DNA of 8,595 nt from Eubacterium sp. (GTDB lineage Bacteria > Bacillota > Clostridia > Lachnospirales > Lachnospiraceae), in NCBI GenBank assembly GCA_020844525.1, contig JAJGAH010000082.1:1-8595 (forward strand). The letters are read 5' to 3'. Below, piece by piece: positions 6,194 to 8,595 of the stretch (position 1 is its first letter; every line of letters begins with the position of its first letter). The position numbers were made by a program, and so were the translations under genes. The notes beneath the pieces are model-generated. The model was given only the letters and a program-made list of their open reading frames with translations, did no database searches and was not told the DNA's origin.

Positions 6194-7759
6194 TCATACG
6201 ATTCTCTGCTTTTTCAGCATCTGTACCAGTTCACGGTTGTTTCTTGTGTGCGTAAACATATTCAGTACATTTTCACCGGCTTCCTCCGCCTTCAGCCCGT
6301 TCAATGCCTTGCGCATGTTGGTTACAGCTTCCATTTCATCCGGGTCCAGCAGGAGATCTTCTCTCCTGGTTCCGGATTTTGCCAGATCAATCGCAGGGAA
6401 GACACGCCGCTCCTGCAGCTTACGGTCCAGGATCAGCTCCATATTACCGGTTCCCTTAAACTCCTCATATACGACATCATCCATCTTGCTTCCCGTGTCA
6501 ACCAGTGCAGTAGCCAGAATCGTAAGACTTCCTCCTTCACGCATATTCCGTGCAGCTCCAAAAAAGCGTTTCGGCATATGCAGTGCTGCAGGATCAAGTC
6601 CTCCGGATAATGTCCTTCCGCTTGGCGGCACAACCTGATTGTAAGCCCGGGCCAGCCGCGTAATACTGTCAATGAAGATGATGACATCCATTTTGTTCTC
6701 GACCAGACGCTTGGCCCGCTCAATCACCATTTCCGAAACTCTCTTGTGATGCTCGGGAAGCTCATCGAAGGTCGAATAGATCACTTCAACGTTCCTGCCA
6801 CGAACGGTTTCCTTGATGTCAGTCACCTCTTCCGGCCGCTCATCAATCAGAAGAATGATCACATGCATTTCCGGATTATTCTGCAGAATGGATTTTGCCG
6901 CGTCTTTCAACAGCGTAGTTTTTCCGGCTTTTGGCGGTGAAACGATCATGCCACGCTGTCCCTTGCCGATAGGACTGACCAAATCCACAATACGCATGGC
7001 GACCGGCCCGCCCGGACGCTCCAGCCGGATGCGCTCATTCGGAAAAATCGGCGTCATGTCCTCAAAATTCATTCTCCTTGCATTCACATAGGGATCCAGA
7101 CCGTTGACAGTATTCACGAAAAGCAGTGCCGAGAACTTTTCGCTCTGCGTTTTGATTCTTGTATTACCGCAGACAATATCCCCTGTTTTCAGCTTAAACT
7201 TCCTGATCTGGGAGGGAGAAACATAGACATCATCCTCACCCGGAAGGAAGTTATCGGAACGTATGAAGCCATAACCATCAGCCATCACTTCAAGAATGCC
7301 ATGGGCTTCGGAGCCGCTGTTCAGCTTGTTCAGTTCCTGACGCATCTGATCATTATCCGTCTCATCAGCGCCCTCATTCTTGCGGCCTGTCCGACTGGAA
7401 TAGTGCTCCTTCTGACATGCGTGTTCATGTACGCCGGTGTATTCAGATTCGTTATCGCGTTCAGCTGCTCTGTTGTGCCTGGACCTGTCTGTACGCTCAG
7501 ACCGTCCGGATTTAACCGCATGTTCCGATGCTCCGTTGCGACCGGTTCGGATCGCATGCTCTGATGTTTCGCTGTGGACGGATTTGTCTTTTTCTTCCGT
7601 CCGGACTGCAGATCCTGCCTCAGCTTCCTTTCTGTCCTCTTCCAGCATCCGCTCAATCAGCTGCTCTTTGCGCATTGCCGTTGTGCCTCTGATTTTTCTG
7701 GACTTCGCAATCTCGCGAAGCTGTTTCAACTGCAGAGATTCATACTGATCCTTGGTCAT
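6194..7759 (-). CDS. rho: Transcription termination factor Rho with charged N-terminal insert
   Basis: Rho is a hexameric RNA-dependent ATPase that pulls on nascent untranslated RNA and ends transcription. The 521-residue product is about 100 residues longer than the E. coli protein. Order of parts: Rho N-domain helix bundle (about 1-43), a low-complexity, highly charged insert (about 45-150), the RNA-binding OB fold with DGYGFIRS (161-168) and DDVYVSPSQIR (176-186), Walker A SPPKAGKT (274-281), Walker B ILLIDERPEEVTD (302-314), DSITRLARAYN (364-374), the Q-loop region GGLDPAALHMPKRFF (386-400) and the R-loop region EEFKGTGNMELILDR (432-446). All catalytic motifs are intact. The insert contains a short repeat, SEHAIRTGR and SEHAVKSGR. 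The ATG at 7757-7759 has AGAGGT about 6 bases upstream. It is the first protein gene after the tRNAs; rpmE follows with its own promoter. Confidence 0.98.
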   Translation of the reverse strand: MTKDQYESLQLKQLREIAKSRKIRGTTAMRKEQLIERMLEEDRKEAEAGSAVRTEEKDKSVHSETSEHAIRTGRNGASEHAVKSGRSERTDRSRHNRAAERDNESEYTGVHEHACQKEHYSSRTGRKNEGADETDNDQMRQELNKLNSGSEAHGILEVMADGYGFIRSDNFLPGEDDVYVSPSQIRKFKLKTGDIVCGNTRIKTQSEKFSALLFVNTVNGLDPYVNARRMNFEDMTPIFPNERIRLERPGGPVAMRIVDLVSPIGKGQRGMIVSPPKAGKTTLLKDAAKSILQNNPEMHVIILLIDERPEEVTDIKETVRGRNVEVIYSTFDELPEHHKRVSEMVIERAKRLVENKMDVIIFIDSITRLARAYNQVVPPSGRTLSGGLDPAALHMPKRFFGAARNMREGGSLTILATALVDTGSKMDDVVYEEFKGTGNMELILDRKLQERRVFPAIDLAKSGTRREDLLLDPDEMEAVTNMRKALNGLKAEEAGENVLNMFTHTRNNRELVQMLKKQRIV

Positions 7760-7997
7760 TTCTACCTCTTTTCCGTAAAGAATACGACAATGCTGTCGAT
7801 CCCTTTGCGTTTTATTACAATAAATTTCAATGAAAAATTCTTGCCGTTTTATCTGATATAGTCTTGCTGATGCATCTGCCTGAACCCGGAAAATTCATAA
7901 CATGATTCATTAAAAATATACTGATGCAGGCCTGTGATAACGTTATGATATGATGCTTCAAATCTGGGAAAATAAAAAACGAGAGGATATTATTCAC
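7760..7997. other. AT-rich gap between tRNA-Leu and rho
   Basis: No gene is supported in these 238 bases; short open frames here lack ribosome binding sites. It must hold the rho promoter, but I see no clear -35/-10 pair; weak -10 candidates on the minus strand are TATATC near 7855-7860 and GATAAA near 7847-7853. It also contains a small perfect hairpin, CGACA-GCAT-TGTCG (7785-7798), 26 bases upstream of the rho start; a 10-base palindrome ATAACGTTAT (7937-7946); and a repeated CTGATGCA (7867-7874 and 7921-7928), each followed by GCCTG. A T-run on the transcribed strand (7969-7979) may end the tRNA-Leu transcript, although no stem precedes it. Confidence 0.5.
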
Positions 7998-8077
7998 TGC
8001 GGCTAACAGGACTCGAACCTGCATGGTTTCCCAACGGGACCTAAACCCGCCGCGTCTGCCAATTCCGCCATAGCCGC
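7998..8077 (-). tRNA. tRNA-Leu (anticodon UAG, reads CUN)
   Basis: An 80-base class II tRNA. Acceptor GCGGCTA pairs with TAGCCGC, discriminator A73. The anticodon stem GCGGG/CCCGT holds loop TTTAGGT with anticodon TAG. A variable arm (GTTGGGAAACC) and a T-stem GCAGG/CCTGT with loop TTCGAGT follow. CCA is not encoded. It is separated from the other tRNAs by their terminator, so it must have its own promoter or depend on readthrough. Confidence 0.97.
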
Positions 8078-8197
8078 AAAATCACACCGCAATCCATGAG
8101 AACACTGGTATGTAATATACATTTACCTTTTAATGGAACATGCTTGGAACACGCTGTTCACGGAACCGAACAGCCACAGAAAATGAGAACGATTCGT
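8078..8197. other. Spacer upstream of tRNA-Leu with inverted and direct repeats
   Basis: This 120-base spacer lies between the tRNA cluster terminator and tRNA-Leu and should hold the tRNA-Leu promoter. The best candidate on the minus strand is TTCCAT, 18 bases, TACATA, which is weak. It also holds a perfect 7-base inverted repeat, gctgttc (8153-8159) and gaacagc (8168-8174), with an 8-base loop and no T-run, and two copies of TGTTCCA four bases apart on the minus strand near 8130-8150. No gene is visible. Confidence 0.45.
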
Positions 8198-8225
8198 AAA
8201 AAAAGAGATGACATTCTGTCATCTC
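8198..8225 (-). terminator. Intrinsic terminator of the tRNA cluster
   Basis: A perfect 9-bp stem GAGATGACA/TGTCATCTC with a 3-base loop (GAA on the transcribed strand), followed by seven T. It starts 4 bases after the end of tRNA-Lys, so it ends the Arg-His-Gln-Lys transcript. Confidence 0.95.
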
Positions 8226-8229
8226 CTCG

Positions 8230-8302
8230 TGAAGCATCGGGGACTCGAACCCCGGACAACTTGATTAAAAGTCAAGTGCTCTACCACCTGAGCTAATGCT
8301 CC
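8230..8302 (-). tRNA. tRNA-Lys (anticodon UUU)
   Basis: A 73-base tRNA: acceptor GGAGCAT/ATGCTTC (one G-U pair), discriminator A, D-arm AGCTCAGGTGGTAGAGC, anticodon stem CTTGA/TCAAG around loop CTTTTAA with anticodon TTT, T-stem CGGGG/CCCCG with loop TTCGAGT. No encoded CCA. It is the last gene of the cluster, directly before the terminator. Confidence 0.97.
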
Positions 8303-8309
8303 AGGAAAC

Positions 8310-8381
8310 CTGGGCCAGCCGGATTCGAACCGGCGAATGCAGCAGTCAAAGTGCTGTGCCTTACCGCTTGGCGATAGCCCA
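8310..8381 (-). tRNA. tRNA-Gln (anticodon UUG)
   Basis: A 72-base tRNA: acceptor TGGGCTA/TGGCCCA with the U1-A72 pair typical of tRNA-Gln, discriminator G73, anticodon stem CAGCA/TGCTG around CTTTGAC (anticodon TTG), T-stem GCCGG/CCGGC. No encoded CCA. Seven bases separate it from tRNA-Lys, so it is processed from the same transcript. Confidence 0.97.
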
Positions 8382-8401
8382 TTGTCTCGCCATCACGGCA
8401 G

Positions 8402-8476
8402 GGTGGATAGAGGGATTCGAACCCACGATCTCCAGAGCCACAATCTGGCGCGTTAACCAACTACGCTATATCCACC
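8402..8476 (-). tRNA. tRNA-His (anticodon GUG)
   Basis: A 75-base tRNA counting the encoded extra 5' G (G-1, position 8476) that faces C73, the identity mark of tRNA-His. Acceptor GTGGATA/TATCCAC, D-arm GCGTAGTTGGTTAACGC, anticodon stem CCAGA/TCTGG around TTGTGGC (anticodon GTG). The T-stem GTGGG/CCCTC has one T-T mismatch at the second pair (50-64). No encoded CCA. The identity is secure; the mismatch is unusual but need not disable it. Confidence 0.95.
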
Positions 8477-8492
8477 ATATATGAAAATGAAA

Positions 8493-8538
8493 GCTGGAAC
8501 CCGAAGATCCCGCTCTATGCAACAGGAGCTTCCGTTCC
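8493..8538 (-). repeat. Hairpin in the tRNA-Arg to tRNA-His spacer
   Basis: In the 65-base spacer GGAAC (8534-8538) pairs with GTTCC (8496-8500), and inside it GAAG/CTTC and CTC/GAG can pair, giving a long interrupted stem-loop. On the transcribed strand it is followed by a T-rich stretch, TTTCATTTTC (8483-8492). It may be a processing site or a weak attenuator that lowers readthrough into the downstream tRNAs; this is inference from shape only. Confidence 0.4.
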
Positions 8539-8541
8539 AAG

Positions 8542-8595
8542 CGTGCCTGAAGGGATTCGAACCCCCGACCCACGGCTTAGAAGGCCGTTGCTCTA
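8542..8595 (-). tRNA. tRNA-Arg (anticodon UCU), 5' end outside window
   Basis: The visible 3' part runs from the end of the D-arm to the discriminator. Anticodon stem ACGGC/GCCGT holds loop CTTCTAA with anticodon TCT, which reads AGA/AGG. T-stem GGGGG/CCCTT (two G-U pairs) with loop TTCGAAT, then acceptor strand CAGGCAC and discriminator G. CCA is not encoded. The 5' acceptor strand and most of the D-arm lie beyond base 8595. Confidence 0.93.

Noticed and set aside
7998..8595. Integration site or mobile element at the tRNA cluster
   Set aside because: No duplicated tRNA 3' end, integrase or direct-repeat pair appears; downstream sequence is ordinary rho leader.
1..8595. CRISPR array, insertion sequence or defence system
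   Set aside because: I saw no regularly spaced repeats, transposase motifs, terminal inverted repeats or defence domains; the window reads as housekeeping sequence.

Overview
The window looks like a core-genome (housekeeping) segment of a low-to-mid GC Firmicute, most likely a clostridial gut-type lineage such as Lachnospiraceae. The reasons are strong AGGAGG-type ribosome binding sites, a zinc-ribbon (four-Cys) L31, a clostridial-style RF1 GGQ context, a Rho with a long charged N-terminal insert, and tRNA genes without an encoded CCA. Every gene I can support is on the minus strand, so transcription runs from high to low coordinates. The taxonomic placement is inference from style, not from a database comparison.

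Layout in transcription order. First comes a tRNA cluster: Arg(UCU, cut by the window edge), His(GUG), Gln(UUG) and Lys(UUU). It is closed by a clear intrinsic terminator at 8198-8225. A separate tRNA-Leu(UAG) follows at 7998-8077. After a 238-base AT-rich gap comes rho (6194-7759), then rpmE (5875-6075) with its own extended -10 promoter and a structured leader, then an intrinsic terminator (5814-5854). A new promoter at 5748-5776 starts the next unit: prmC (4752-5639) and prfA (3679-4752), which overlap by one base. A possible 48-codon one-pass membrane peptide (3527-3673), a sugar-phosphate nucleotidyltransferase (2616-3530), a TPR lipoprotein (1173-2522) and hflX (1-1065, C-terminus outside the window) follow. 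I see no convincing terminator after prfA, so these may be one long transcript.

Functional links. Most of the window concerns gene expression: tRNAs, transcription termination (Rho), a ribosomal protein (L31), peptide release (RF1) with the methyltransferase that modifies its GGQ glutamine (PrmC), and a ribosome-associated GTPase (HflX). The nucleotidyltransferase and the lipoprotein are the two genes whose cellular role is not given by family membership.

I found no CRISPR array, insertion sequence, prophage or obvious novel multi-gene system. The points most worth a second look are the tiny membrane ORF whose stop overlaps the nucleotidyltransferase start, the rpmE leader, the Rho insert, and the acidic/tyrosine-rich tail of the lipoprotein.
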